A stretch of 64,000 nucleotides of DNA from Priestia endophytica DSM 13796 (GCF_900115845.1 NZ_FOXX01000002.1:1-64000); one strand, 5' to 3'; positions 53,711 to 61,927 are shown, counted from the stretch's first letter. Made by a program: numbers and translations. The notes: generated by a model from the letters alone, not told the origin.

Positions 53711-54071
53711 TTAAGCGTTTCTGATAAAGTTTAATTTCATCGATAATTTCTTGGCGTTCATCTTCCCCATTTTCAAGTAAAATTCCATATTGAAAACTTT
53801 CTTGAACAGGTCTTTTCCAGAGGATTGTCCCTTTGTAAGAAAGCTTAGTACTATTTATTGTGAAGGAAACGCTAATTTCAATTTTTTGATTGGTTTCAAT
53901 AGGAAGTTCTAATGGAGATTGAAGGCGCAGTCCGTTTGGGCTTATGTCGATAACTGTGACGCTGCCGCTTCTGCTTTGCACCTGTTTACCATTCCGCCGA
54001 ATAATGGAAAAAAGCCCTTTTACCGGTTTTTCGAATTGAAAGCGAAAACCTTCATTGCGTCGATATTGCAT
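53700..54071 (-). CDS. PilZ-domain c-di-GMP-binding protein
   Basis: 123 aa, single PilZ domain. The RxxxR motif is visible as YRRNEGFR at the N-terminus and the DxSxxG motif as DISPNGLRL (about 46-54), the two parts that bind c-di-GMP. Ends with a basic helical tail (YQKRLKKE). Probably a small adaptor whose partner is unknown. Could respond to the dgcW enzyme in the same window. Confidence 0.85.
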   Translation of the reverse strand: MQYRRNEGFRFQFEKPVKGLFSIIRRNGKQVQSRSGSVTVIDISPNGLRLQSPLELPIETNQKIEISVSFTINSTKLSYKGTILWKRPVQESFQYGILLENGEDERQEIIDEIKLYQKRLKKE

Positions 54072-54145
54072 CTAGTTATTCCTCCCGCTGCTCTACTCTC
54101 TCTTTATTATAAAAGAGTAGGGAAGAAAAAGGAATTTATTTTCTT

Positions 54146-54727
54146 TTACAGAAGGCGAAAGAGAAATGTAATACTTTTATCTTTCGCAATATGCTCTGGA
54201 AAAAGAGGGCGACGCTGTAATGGGGCAAGGGTAATATTTGCTTCTTTGTAAAGGATATCAATATGCTCAGAGCAAATATATTGGTTGTTTTGTTTATAGT
54301 TAGGAACTTTAAATACAATACGAAGTAGAATTTTTAGAATTTCAAATTTATCATAGTGTCTATTTAGAAGGGAAATCCCTTTATCAATTAGTCTTTTTTT
54401 CTCTTCTTTTGAGACGTTATCGCTCATAAATTTATCATGTCTAGCGATAAATAGTTTGCCTCTATAGCTTTCATTTTTATTTTCATAATTTTTAAAGTAG
54501 TGGGAGAGGGGGACAATACGTACACCATCATCCTCAACACTTTCCATTACTAGAATACGATCTTCCCATTTGACAATAACCCCAACATGACTGAAAGAAG
54601 AACGTGAAAAAAATCCAATGAGACGACTTATTATATAATGACCAGAGCAAAGTAAGATGTCGCCTGTCTGAACTTTTGATAAAGCTTCGTCATAAGAATA
54701 AAAAGGCAAATTTTGAATAATAATCAT
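54146..54727 (-). CDS. YiiX/YebB-like permuted NlpC/P60 cysteine hydrolase
   Basis: 193 aa. Permuted papain-like fold: VQTGDILLCSG (early strand), RSSFSHVGVIVKWE (catalytic His), and later QYICSEHIDILYKEA carrying the probable catalytic Cys. Such proteins (YiiX, LRAT-related) act on lipids or on amide bonds of cell-wall material. No signal peptide. ATG 54727 has AAAGGAGA just before it. Confidence 0.78.
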   Translation of the reverse strand: MIIIQNLPFYSYDEALSKVQTGDILLCSGHYIISRLIGFFSRSSFSHVGVIVKWEDRILVMESVEDDGVRIVPLSHYFKNYENKNESYRGKLFIARHDKFMSDNVSKEEKKRLIDKGISLLNRHYDKFEILKILLRIVFKVPNYKQNNQYICSEHIDILYKEANITLAPLQRRPLFPEHIAKDKSITFLFRLL

Positions 54728-55062
54728 CTCCTTTGCTGTATTATATCGATTTTTTTATATTTGGTATGGGGGAAATGGAAACAATATATAGAAGAAAAAA
54801 ACCATTCATATTGAATGGCTCTCTTTATATAGGGCTTATTTTTAATTTCGAAAATAAGGTGTTGTTTTTATTTGAATAGAGCTGTTTTCAGGAAGCTAAG
54901 CAGTCAGAAAACAGATTACTAAAAACGCAATAAGGGAGCGGAAAAGTAGCATTAAAATTCCTCCTTGCTCTAATTGCTTTTGCTACTTTTAGTATAAAGG
55001 AAAAACGTAAATTCGGTATCAAAATAATATTACAGTTATGTAAAAAAACAGAGAGGTGAGAG
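54728..55062 (-). other. Intergenic region between the YiiX-like gene and signal peptidase gene
   Basis: 335 bp. Holds the 18-codon ORF at 54896-54952; hairpin AAACCATTCA / TGAATGG near 54797-54820; otherwise nothing recognisable. Confidence 0.4.
54896..54952 (-). CDS. Candidate 18-aa hydrophobic micropeptide
   Basis: ATG 54952 is preceded, 7 nt upstream, by a strong AAGGAGG. It encodes MLLFRSLIAFLVICFLTA: one Arg followed by a stretch long enough to cross most of a membrane. An 8-bp inverted repeat CTGTTTTC / GAAAACAG spans the end of the ORF. It could be a type I toxin-like or regulatory membrane peptide, or a signal-like leader. Evidence is limited to SD and hydrophobicity. Confidence 0.35.
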   Translation of the reverse strand: MLLFRSLIAFLVICFLTA

Positions 55063-55626
55063 TTAATGCATAAAAGTGATCTCATTCAGCGGCCAATATC
55101 TCATGTTCACTTCCCCAACAATATTATCGATTTTAATAAGTCCAAAATGGCGCCCATCATTGCTTATAGGACGATTATCTCCTAATACAAGTACATAGTC
55201 TTTAGGGATTTTAGCTAGCCCTACTATTTCTTTTAAGGTGAAATCATTCGTTACTTGTTCATAGGGTAGTTTTTCTTGCTTTGCTTTGTTTAAATAAGGT
55301 TCGGCTGTTTTTTGTCCATTTACATAAAGAACATCGTTTTTGAACGAGATATTTTCACCAGGAAGGCCCACAATCCGCTTTACAAGATATTCTTCCTTAT
55401 GCTCGGGAGATTTTAAAACGACGAGATCTGCTCGCTGGGGTTTTCCATATTTGTAGTTTATTTTATTGACCACAATTTTGTTTCCATCTTTTAAGTTAGG
55501 TAGCATTGAATCCCCTTTTACTGTATAAGGTTGGAAGAAGAAATGTTGAATAAAAAAGGATAAAATAATAGCTAATATGATGGTTTTTACATAAGACCAA
55601 AGCTCGCTTTTTGTACTTTTTGTCAA
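55063..55626 (-). CDS. Type I signal peptidase (SipS/SipT type)
   Basis: 187 aa. One N-terminal membrane helix (about 13-33), catalytic Ser in VKGDSMLP, catalytic Lys in YLVKRIVGLPGE, and box E GDNRPISNDGRHFG. It removes signal peptides from secreted pre-proteins on the outer face of the membrane. TTG 55626 is preferred (MTKSTKSELW), 11 nt after AAAGGAG; the open frame upstream to 55671 precedes that SD. The window encodes several secreted clients (LanP, lipoproteins excepted). Confidence 0.92.
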   Translation of the reverse strand: MTKSTKSELWSYVKTIILAIILSFFIQHFFFQPYTVKGDSMLPNLKDGNKIVVNKINYKYGKPQRADLVVLKSPEHKEEYLVKRIVGLPGENISFKNDVLYVNGQKTAEPYLNKAKQEKLPYEQVTNDFTLKEIVGLAKIPKDYVLVLGDNRPISNDGRHFGLIKIDNIVGEVNMRYWPLNEITFMH

Positions 55627-55716
55627 GCTACAATTCGCTCCTTTTAATAAAGATAGTTGGATGCTATGCAACGCAAAGAAGGCTAGTACATTTCCCTGTA
55701 CTAACCTTCTACATCT

Positions 55717-56073
55717 TTATTTATTTAGCCTGCTCTTTATACCAACATTTTTATTTTCTGAAGAAGATAATTCTTTTTCTTTCTTTTTTGCGGCCGTTGT
55801 ATTGTCTTTGTTAGCTTCAACAGAAGGAGGCACTGATGCTCCATTTTTTTGAAGTTGACGGATTTGACTCTGAAGACGAATGATTTTAACCAAACTTAAT
55901 GATACAGCTACAACGCCACCAAATACGGCAGAGCCAAGAATAACGAGAATCAGTGGCCAGTCTTGTGTACCAAATACGTAGTTAAACTGAACGGGTTCAT
56001 CATTTACAATAGCTAAAATAGCAACGATAAGAGCAAAAACAAGAGCTAAAATAAAATAGCGTTGTCCTTTCAT
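55717..56073 (-). CDS. LapA-domain (DUF1049) membrane protein
   Basis: 118 aa with two helices (about 6-25, 41-63), then a coiled-coil-like IIRLQSQIRQLQKNG and a charged tail. The pattern NDEPVQFNYVFGTQDWPLILVILGSAVFGG is typical of LapA/YrvD-like proteins linked to lipopolysaccharide or envelope organisation in Gram-negatives; role in Bacillus unknown. SD AGGAGAG precedes ATG. Confidence 0.85.
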   Translation of the reverse strand: MKGQRYFILALVFALIVAILAIVNDEPVQFNYVFGTQDWPLILVILGSAVFGGVVAVSLSLVKIIRLQSQIRQLQKNGASVPPSVEANKDNTTAAKKKEKELSSSENKNVGIKSRLNK

Positions 56074-56166
56074 AAAAAACTCTCCTTTTTAGATGGATCA
56101 GTATTTTTATGTTTGTACCCCTTGATTATAAGTATGAAACCATTTCAGCTATACTACTCCTTTAAT

Positions 56167-56892
56167 TTATAGAGAGAGCGTATGTTCTTTTAGCCACTCT
56201 AAGCGTTCATTATAGTCTTCAAAAAGGGAAGAAGGGTTTTGTTCCACTTCTTTGGCGATAACAGCTTCAATTGTTGCCATTGGTGCCATAAGTAAATGCC
56301 AATCTGCTTTTACATCTCCGTTGTTGTAAGAAACAAGGTTCGGCGATTCTTCCCATGTGATAGAAGCTACATCGTTTGTTAAAAGAGGATTAAGGCTTTT
56401 TAAAATATCTTTTGTTTTATCATGGCCTTTTGCTATGTACCATTCTTTTAACATAGTAAAGATTTCTTCATTCGTTTTTGCTTCATCCCAGCTTGTTGGA
56501 ATCTGGGCCGTGAATTTTGAATATTTAAAAGCGAAAGATGGAGTATCTTCAGTTGTTTCGATGTTTAAACGGTACTGACGTCCAAGGTAAAAGAAACGCT
56601 CTCCAGATTGAAACGATTTCTTTTCATCAGATTGAACAACGTTTTCCGCTTCTCTGATCTTTTCTTCATCTTGAGTATGATTTTCCTCAGAAGGTTGGAC
56701 GTCTCCTAGCTGCTCAGCAATCCAGTCAGCTTTGCGAGCTAACACAAATTGAAGGTTGCTTTTTGTAAAACTTTTCGGTACAGTAAGCAGAACCCCTTCA
56801 TCTTTGCAAACTGAAATTTGAACGTTTGTTGTATTTTGAACTTGGTGAATCGTGTAATTGAAACTATGCTTTTTTGTTTTAAAATGATACAT
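56167..56892 (-). CDS. YgjP/DUF45-type metallopeptidase homologue lacking its zinc site
   Basis: 241 aa. Layout follows the M48-like YgjP/WLM family: N-terminal strands with VLLTVPKSFTKSNLQFVLARKADWI, YLGRQYRLNIE, then a C-terminal domain. The usual RWGSA is replaced by PNLVSYN, the HELCH zinc helix by AKEVEQ (IEAVIAKEVEQNP: first His to Lys, second His to Gln, Glu kept), and the third ligand region is shortened before YNERLEWLKEH. An acidic insert (about 65-90) is also unusual. The frame is intact, so this is probably a non-catalytic relative. Alignment is from memory of the family. Confidence 0.7.
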   Translation of the reverse strand: MYHFKTKKHSFNYTIHQVQNTTNVQISVCKDEGVLLTVPKSFTKSNLQFVLARKADWIAEQLGDVQPSEENHTQDEEKIREAENVVQSDEKKSFQSGERFFYLGRQYRLNIETTEDTPSFAFKYSKFTAQIPTSWDEAKTNEEIFTMLKEWYIAKGHDKTKDILKSLNPLLTNDVASITWEESPNLVSYNNGDVKADWHLLMAPMATIEAVIAKEVEQNPSSLFEDYNERLEWLKEHTLSL

Positions 56893-57034
56893 ATTGAAAC
56901 TCCTTTCTACAAATTTTCATTGTATATGTAAACTAAGGTGAAGGTCAAGGTTACACCGATAACTTCTTATTAATAATATCAGGAAATTGATACATATGCT
57001 CAAACCGTTCTTTTATTTTTACTCAAAATGCTCA

Positions 57035-57063
57035 TTTACAAAGTAAAGAATAGTTGGTATAAT
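57035..57063 (+). promoter_or_regulatory. Sigma-A promoter of the SAM-riboswitch transcript
   Basis: -35 TTTACA (57035-57040), 17-bp spacer, -10 TATAAT (57058-57063), about 70 bp upstream of the riboswitch. Confidence 0.85.
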
Positions 57064-57131
57064 TCCATTATTCACAAACATATATTGTTTATTAAGACAG
57101 TCAACTTTATTAACAATAGAAAAATATACAA

Positions 57132-57228
57132 CTTATCAAGAGTGGATAAGAGAACTGGCTCAGTGATTCCACAGCAACCTGCGTATGCAAGGTGCTACTA
57201 CCAGCAAAGCAAACGCTTTGAGTGATAA
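57132..57228 (+). ncRNA. SAM-I (S-box) riboswitch
   Basis: The core elements are all present in order: CTTATCA with closing TGATAA (P1, 57133-57138 with 57223-57228), AGAGTGGATAAGAGAACTGGC, CAGCAACC (junction, 57172-57179), AAGGTGCTA (57189-57197), CCAGCAAAGC and TTTGAGTGATAA. These are the conserved S-box residues that fold around S-adenosylmethionine. It is followed by an intrinsic terminator, so high SAM should switch the downstream gene off. Confidence 0.95.
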
Positions 57229-57243
57229 ATGTGCAGAGAAAAG

Positions 57244-57278
57244 ATGCCAATCGCTTTTAGCGGTTGGCATTTTTATTT
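57244..57278 (+). terminator. Riboswitch expression-platform terminator
   Basis: TGCCAATCGC-TTTTA-GCGGTTGGCA stem (one G-U pair) followed by TTTTTATTTT, 15 nt after the S-box. Confidence 0.93.
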
Positions 57279-57317
57279 TGCCTTTGTCGAAAAGTATATT
57301 AAAAGGAGAGAGATAAA

Positions 57318-57563
57318 ATGAAACATGTCGAGTGGAAAGCTTATGTTGAAAAAAATTTAGAAAACGTGGTGTCAGAAGTTTATATTCATTCCCTTGAGAC
57401 ATTTATTCAAATTATCGCTAAAGATTGTGACTGTACATATTCAGTAGCTATTGATTACAAGGAACTACAGAGAAGTGATGATGAGAAAGTGTCTAACCTT
57501 CTATTAGAAAAGCTTCAGAGAGTAGGTTTTGAGCATAAAGAAAGAGTGCTTGCCTCTTATTAG
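57318..57563 (+). CDS. Unknown 81-aa protein under SAM-I riboswitch control
   Basis: Small cytosolic protein (IAKDCDCTYSVAIDYKELQ near the middle, a CDC motif at about 38-40). SD AAAGGAGAGAG lies before ATG 57318. It is the only gene directly downstream of the S-box, so it should be expressed when methionine/SAM is low. No family recognised; it is not a known Met, Cys or polyamine enzyme. The next ORF is the 27-aa gene with its own promoter. Confidence 0.75.
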   Translation: MKHVEWKAYVEKNLENVVSEVYIHSLETFIQIIAKDCDCTYSVAIDYKELQRSDDEKVSNLLLEKLQRVGFEHKERVLASY

Positions 57564-57695
57564 AAAGAGAGAACGAATCTGGTATTTATCACGTATAATA
57601 AAGTGAGCAAACTACCTCTATAGGATGTTTGCAAGAAAGCTATGAGTAGCACAAAATAAATTTGTCGAAATTTTTTAAAAAATACACATCCTAAA

Positions 57696-57724
57696 TAGTC
57701 AAAAACTGTGTTATCTTATATAAA
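57696..57724 (+). promoter_or_regulatory. Promoter of the 27-codon gene
   Basis: -35 TAGTCA (57696-57701), 17-bp spacer, -10 TATAAA (57719-57724); transcription would begin about 20 bp before the small ORF. Confidence 0.6.
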
Positions 57725-57751
57725 AGGTAAATTGAGGAAGGGGCGACGTTC

Positions 57752-57835
57752 ATGGATTATTCCATTGAATATGGAAGCGATCAAAGCAGTGAAGAACTAA
57801 TTGATCACATCTTGGACTATTTAGAAGCAAAATAA
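57752..57835 (+). CDS. Candidate 27-aa acidic small protein
   Basis: ATG 57752 follows GGAAGGGG at 8 nt and encodes a 27-aa acidic peptide (MDYSIEYGSDQSSEELIDHI then LDYLEAK) with an amphipathic C-terminal helix. A promoter lies upstream and a strong terminator begins 3 bp after the stop, so it is a complete transcription unit. No relative recognised; a signalling or protein-binding peptide are possibilities. Confidence 0.55.
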   Translation: MDYSIEYGSDQSSEELIDHILDYLEAK

Positions 57836-57837
57836 GA

Positions 57838-57875
57838 AAAAAGAGCAGCCTACAAGTGAAAGAGCTGCTCTTTTT
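57838..57875 (+). terminator. Rho-independent terminator of the 27-codon gene
   Basis: AAAAAGAGCAGC / GCTGCTCTTTTT perfect 12-bp stem with a 14-nt loop. Confidence 0.93.
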
Positions 57876-57989
57876 ATTTGGTTTTCTTTCTTTAAAAAGT
57901 GGTTGACGTAAAAAGGAAGATAGCGGAGAATGGGCTTAATTATAGCAGCATAAACATTGCTTTCTAAAAAGTTGAACAGGGGGGAGAAC

Positions 57990-59615
57990 ATGAAAGAGCA
58001 AACTTACTTTCAAACAAAACAACAGCTCATCGACCTTCTTTGTGAACTTGTGTCCGTTCCGAGTATTACTGGAAGCTCTGCAGAAGGAGAGATGGCCAAG
58101 TTTATTCATCGTAAGTTTCTGCAGCTTCCATATTTCAAGAAATACCCTTCTTATGCTCAATTACATGATACGGAAGACGGCAGATTTATTGTAACTGCTT
58201 TTGTAAAAGGTCAAAAAACAAATAAAACGGTTATTCTTGTTAATCATCATGATGTTGTTGGAGTTGAGGGATATGGGATTTGGAAAGATGCTGCCTTTAA
58301 CCCCATTGAACTAACAAAACGATTTTATGGGCAGCGTGAGCTTGTACCATTTGAAGTCCGCCAAGACTTAGATCGAGGAGAATGGCTTTTTGGACGTGGA
58401 ATTATGGATATGAAAAGCGGAATGGCGACTCAAATGTCTCTCATTGAACGAGCGACAAATGGAGACTTTGAAGGAAATCTGTTGTTTTTATCTGTTCCAG
58501 ATGAAGAAGTAAGTTCTATAGGAATGAGAAGAGCAGTACCTGTTTTGCTTGATCTTGCAAAACAACACAGTTTTCAATATTCTCTTGTCTTGAATGGAGA
58601 ACCGATGTTCAGTCGTTATCCTGGTGATACAAAAGATTATTTATATGTTGGATCGATTGGAAAGGTATTGCCAGGTTTCTTTTGCTATGGAAAAGAAAGT
58701 CATGTTGGAGAGCCTTTTGCAGGCCTTAATGCTAATTTACTTGTCAGTGAGCTTGCAAGAGCATTAGAGCTTAATACAGACTATTGTGAAGTGATTGAAG
58801 GGGAAGTAAGCCCTCCTCCAACTATTTTGTCTCAGGGAGATTTAAAGAAAGAGTATTCAACACAAACACCAAACAGAGCGTTAGCTCTTTATAATTTCCT
58901 TGTGATGAAGAAGCCGATGGATAAGTTTGTTTCTTCTCTCTTAGAAAGTGCTCAGCAAGCAGCACGTGAAGTAGAGAAGCACTATAATAATCGTGCTTTT
59001 CATTATGGAATGATGCAATCTTCTACTCCAAAGTCTGTAAATGTTCACGTTTTTACGTATGAGAAACTTTATAAATATGGAGTAGATACTTACGGGAAGG
59101 AGCACGTTGATAATTTAATTAAGAAGGTACAACATGAGACGTCCTCTCTCGATCATAGGGAACAAACAACGGCTATTTTGAATGAGCTTGCTCTTTTATG
59201 CAAAGAGCTTTCACCAATGATTATCCTTTTTTTCGCGCCACCATACTATCCTGCTGTATGTACAGATGATCATCCGCTTGTAAAAAAACTTGTTCAAATA
59301 CTAACAAAAACAGGTGCAGAAAAGTATGGGATAGCGTTTCATAAGCAGCTTTACTTTGGAGGCATTTCAGACCTTAGCTATGTTGGACTTAATCATGCGT
59401 TAGAAACTTTCTTGCCGCTTGTTCACAACATGCCATTATGGAAGAAAGGCTATGATATTCCATTTTCTGACCTAGAACAGTTTAAAGTACCTGTCTTTAA
59501 CTTAGGTCCTAGAGGGAGAGACGCGCATCAGTGGACAGAACGACTTGATGTTAATTATTCATTTGGTCCTCTTATGGATTTGCTACAAATGACTGTAAAA
59601 GAGTGTTTTAAATAG
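57990..59615 (+). CDS. RocB-like M20 peptidase (arginine utilisation family)
   Basis: 541 aa, close to B. subtilis RocB in length and plan. Metal-binding motifs: VILVNHHDVVGVEG (His, Asp), FGRGIMDMKSGMA (bridging Asp), LSVPDEEVSS (catalytic Glu and ligand) and late PRGRDAHQWTERL (His). Start ATG 57990 follows GGGGGGAG. RocB is an arginine-degradation operon protein whose exact reaction is not settled; here it is not with roc genes, so a broader amidohydrolase role is likely. Confidence 0.88.
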   Translation: MKEQTYFQTKQQLIDLLCELVSVPSITGSSAEGEMAKFIHRKFLQLPYFKKYPSYAQLHDTEDGRFIVTAFVKGQKTNKTVILVNHHDVVGVEGYGIWKDAAFNPIELTKRFYGQRELVPFEVRQDLDRGEWLFGRGIMDMKSGMATQMSLIERATNGDFEGNLLFLSVPDEEVSSIGMRRAVPVLLDLAKQHSFQYSLVLNGEPMFSRYPGDTKDYLYVGSIGKVLPGFFCYGKESHVGEPFAGLNANLLVSELARALELNTDYCEVIEGEVSPPPTILSQGDLKKEYSTQTPNRALALYNFLVMKKPMDKFVSSLLESAQQAAREVEKHYNNRAFHYGMMQSSTPKSVNVHVFTYEKLYKYGVDTYGKEHVDNLIKKVQHETSSLDHREQTTAILNELALLCKELSPMIILFFAPPYYPAVCTDDHPLVKKLVQILTKTGAEKYGIAFHKQLYFGGISDLSYVGLNHALETFLPLVHNMPLWKKGYDIPFSDLEQFKVPVFNLGPRGRDAHQWTERLDVNYSFGPLMDLLQMTVKECFK

Positions 59616-59679
59616 ACGAGATTCTCGATAACATGGAAGAGAACAATAGTAGAAAGCTAGAAAAGAGAGGTTACACTGT

Positions 59680-59922
59680 ATGGAAATCTTATTATCAAAA
59701 GAACAAAAGGCAGAAGTGATTAATGAAATTCAACGCTTTTTCCTAGAAGAACGAGGAGAAGAGATAGGAGAACTGGCCGCTGAAACGGTTTTTTATTTTA
59801 TAAAAGAAAATGTAGGAGCTTATTTCTATAATAAGGGAATTGAAGACAGCAAAACAATTGTAGAGCAGAAAATATTTTCTGTAGAAGAAGATTTAGAAGC
59901 TTTAAAAAGAATCAAAAGATAA
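59680..59922 (+). CDS. DUF2164 family protein
   Basis: 80 aa. ILLSKEQKAEVINEIQRFFLEERGEEIGELAAETVFYFIKENVGAYFYNKGIEDS is typical of DUF2164 (one helix-rich fold; key YNKGI). SD AGAGAGGTT before ATG. Unknown function; starts 64 bp after the rocB-like gene and may be co-transcribed with it. Confidence 0.85.
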   Translation: MEILLSKEQKAEVINEIQRFFLEERGEEIGELAAETVFYFIKENVGAYFYNKGIEDSKTIVEQKIFSVEEDLEALKRIKR

Positions 59923-59933
59923 AAATAGATCAA

Positions 59934-59969
59934 AAGAAGAACAGATTTTAAATGATGTTCTTCTTTTTT
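59934..59969 (+). terminator. Rho-independent terminator
   Basis: AAGAAGAACA / TGTTCTTCTT stem, 12-nt loop, followed by TTTT; closes the rocB-like/DUF2164 unit. The 59970-60178 interval holds only the promoter region of the next gene. Confidence 0.88.
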
Positions 59970-60178
59970 ATGTTCGCTTGGTAAACATATTTATAAGTGA
60001 ACTTTTATAAAGTCTGCTTCATCATTTTTCTCCTTTTAAAAGTAAAGACTTATAGGCTCTTCACCATCTTTTTCGTTTGAAGTGCTCTCTATCTTATTTA
60101 GGTTATATACTCTGTTTCTTTTTTAAAAAGAGTGAATACGATATAGAAGACAATAACAGAGAAGAGGAGCGAGTTTCT

Positions 60179-61612
60179 TTGGGGATCATAGATGGAAAAG
60201 AGTTTGTTACAAGATTAAACCTTTTAAAAAATGATGTATGGGTAAAAGGAGAAAGAGTAAAAGGAGATATTAGTGAGCACAGTGCTTTTCAAGGAGTTGT
60301 AAAAAGCAAAGCGGAACTTTATGACATGCAAGCTGGCGAGCATAAATCAGTCCTTACTCATTCTGAAGAAGGAAAAACATACGGAACATCTTTTATGAAA
60401 CCAAAAACAAAGGAAGATTTAGAAAAGAGGAGAAAAGCGACACAGATTTGGGCTAGGAAATCAGGTGGAATGATGGGAAGGGCCCCTGATTATATGAACA
60501 CAGCTCTTATGGCTTTTTCCTCAGGAGCTTCGTTAATTGAAAAGAAGCATAAAAAAGGTAGTGAGAACATTGTCCAGCTATATGAAGAAGCAAAGAACCT
60601 TGATTTATCTTTTACACACACATATGTAAGTCCGCAGGTTAATAGAGGATCTTTTTATTATGAAGAATTAGAAGAGGAACCAATTGCAGCTCAGGCAGTA
60701 AAGAAAACGAAGGATGGTCTTTTATTTAAAGGAGCAAGATTACTTGCTACACAAGGTGGTCTTACGGATGAACTTCTCGTTTTCTCAACAGGTGGAAGAG
60801 GATTGGATGACAAAGGAGCTTTTGCTTTTTCGATTCCTAGTAATACAGAAGGACTTACGTTCTTGTGCAGAGAACCATTTTCTTATCATTCTTCCCCTTT
60901 TAATTATCCATTAAGTTCGCGTTTTGATGAGCTTGATGCAGTGGTTATATTCAACAACGTTTTAGTGCCGTGGGAGAGGCTCTTTTTCTACGAAGATAAA
61001 CAAGCAGCGGAAAGTCTTTTTTTGGGAAGTAGCTATGTTGCCCTTATCCTTCATCAAGTTGTATCCCGTCAAGTTGTTAAGCTGGAATTTACATTAGGTG
61101 TAGCACAGTCAATTGTAGATACTATTAATATTAGTGAATATCAGCACGTGCAAGCGAAAATAAGTGAAATTGTGATCGCTTTAGAAACGATGAGAGGATT
61201 ACTTTTGACATCAGAAAAAGAAGCTCAAAAGGATCAGTTTGGTATCATGGCTCCGAGCGTACATCCTCTCTATGTTGCTGTAACTCTTTTTTCTAACACA
61301 TATCCCCGCTTAACTGAAATAGTAGAACTCCTTGGTGCAAGCGGTCTTATTACTCTTCCAACAGAAGCTGATTTTGACTCTGAAATGGGAGAAAAGCTTG
61401 ATTACTATTTGCAAAGTTTCTCAAAAGGAGGATATGAGCGTGTCAAACTCTTCCGCCTTGCATGGGATATGACTCTAAGTGCTTTTGGTACACGTCAAAC
61501 ATTGTATGAACGTTTCTTTTTTGGCGATCCTATTCGTCTTCTTAGCAATATGTATCATTCATATCCGAAAAAAAACTATCAAGAATTTGTAGAAAACTTT
61601 TTAAAACAATAA
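60179..61612 (+). CDS. 4-hydroxyphenylacetate 3-monooxygenase-like oxygenase (HpaB/YoaI family)
   Basis: 477 aa, FADH2-dependent acyl-CoA-dehydrogenase fold. Seen: ARKSGGMMGRAPDYMNTALMAF (substrate site), FTHTYVSPQVNR, GARLLATQGGLTDELLVFS, FDELDAVVIFNNVLVPWERLFFY, and LGASGLITLPTEADF near the C-terminus. The enzyme hydroxylates phenols (4-hydroxyphenylacetate to homoprotocatechuate) with FADH2 from a separate reductase (HpaC), which is absent from the window. TTG 60179 is chosen as start, 9 nt after AGAGGAG; the open frame extends to 60077 but lacks an SD. Confidence 0.85.
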   Translation: MGIIDGKEFVTRLNLLKNDVWVKGERVKGDISEHSAFQGVVKSKAELYDMQAGEHKSVLTHSEEGKTYGTSFMKPKTKEDLEKRRKATQIWARKSGGMMGRAPDYMNTALMAFSSGASLIEKKHKKGSENIVQLYEEAKNLDLSFTHTYVSPQVNRGSFYYEELEEEPIAAQAVKKTKDGLLFKGARLLATQGGLTDELLVFSTGGRGLDDKGAFAFSIPSNTEGLTFLCREPFSYHSSPFNYPLSSRFDELDAVVIFNNVLVPWERLFFYEDKQAAESLFLGSSYVALILHQVVSRQVVKLEFTLGVAQSIVDTINISEYQHVQAKISEIVIALETMRGLLLTSEKEAQKDQFGIMAPSVHPLYVAVTLFSNTYPRLTEIVELLGASGLITLPTEADFDSEMGEKLDYYLQSFSKGGYERVKLFRLAWDMTLSAFGTRQTLYERFFFGDPIRLLSNMYHSYPKKNYQEFVENFLKQ

Positions 61613-61638
61613 AAAAGCGGAGGGTCATCCGCTTTTTT
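61611..61638 (+). terminator. Rho-independent terminator
   Basis: AAAAAAGCGGA-GGGTCA-TCCGCTTTTTT directly at the hpaB-like stop. Confidence 0.95.
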
Positions 61639-61822
61639 ATTGTTTGTCGTTTTTTATCCAAGAAGCAATCATAGCTGTTCGGTTTGCTTGGTGTTTTACA
61701 GCCTCATCCACATCCTCTTGCATATTTCCGTTTTCATCAACAGTAATGCTTGTCCCATAAGGGTTTCCACCAGCAGAGTATGCAGAAGAATCTGTATAGC
61801 CTGGTGGCGCACTGATAGCCCC
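61637..61822 (-). pseudogene. C-terminal remnant of a WrbA-type NAD(P)H:quinone oxidoreductase
   Basis: On the minus strand 61 codons read AISAPPGYTDSSAYSAGGNP then YGTSITVDENGNM to TAA at 61637-61639, which is the conserved tail of WrbA flavodoxin-like quinone oxidoreductases (PPGYTDxSxYSAGGNPYGTS). The upstream side meets TAG at 61825-61823 and no start or FMN-binding N-terminal part is present. A decayed fragment of a gene whose remainder was deleted. A shadow ORF on the plus strand over this region is not real. Confidence 0.85.
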
Positions 61823-61883
61823 CTAGTGCATTATTCACTCTAAAATAATTGTTATCTGTGGAAGCTTAGATGAACAGTTATAT

Positions 61884-61927
61884 AAAAAAAGACAAACGGA
61901 CCGCAGAACGGCTCGTTTGTCTTTTTT
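61884..61927. terminator. Bidirectional terminator of the purine permease gene
   Basis: AAAAAGACAAACG / CGTTTGTCTTTTTT stem with a 15-nt loop; also blocks readthrough from the plus strand. Confidence 0.88.

Noticed and set aside
54888-55085. 65-aa minus-strand ORF upstream of the signal peptidase end
   Set aside because: No SD, overlaps the end of the signal peptidase gene; the better-supported 18-codon ORF lies in the same stretch in another frame.
61640-61843. Plus-strand 67-aa ORF after hpaB-like gene
   Set aside because: Antisense to the wrbA remnant; no SD.
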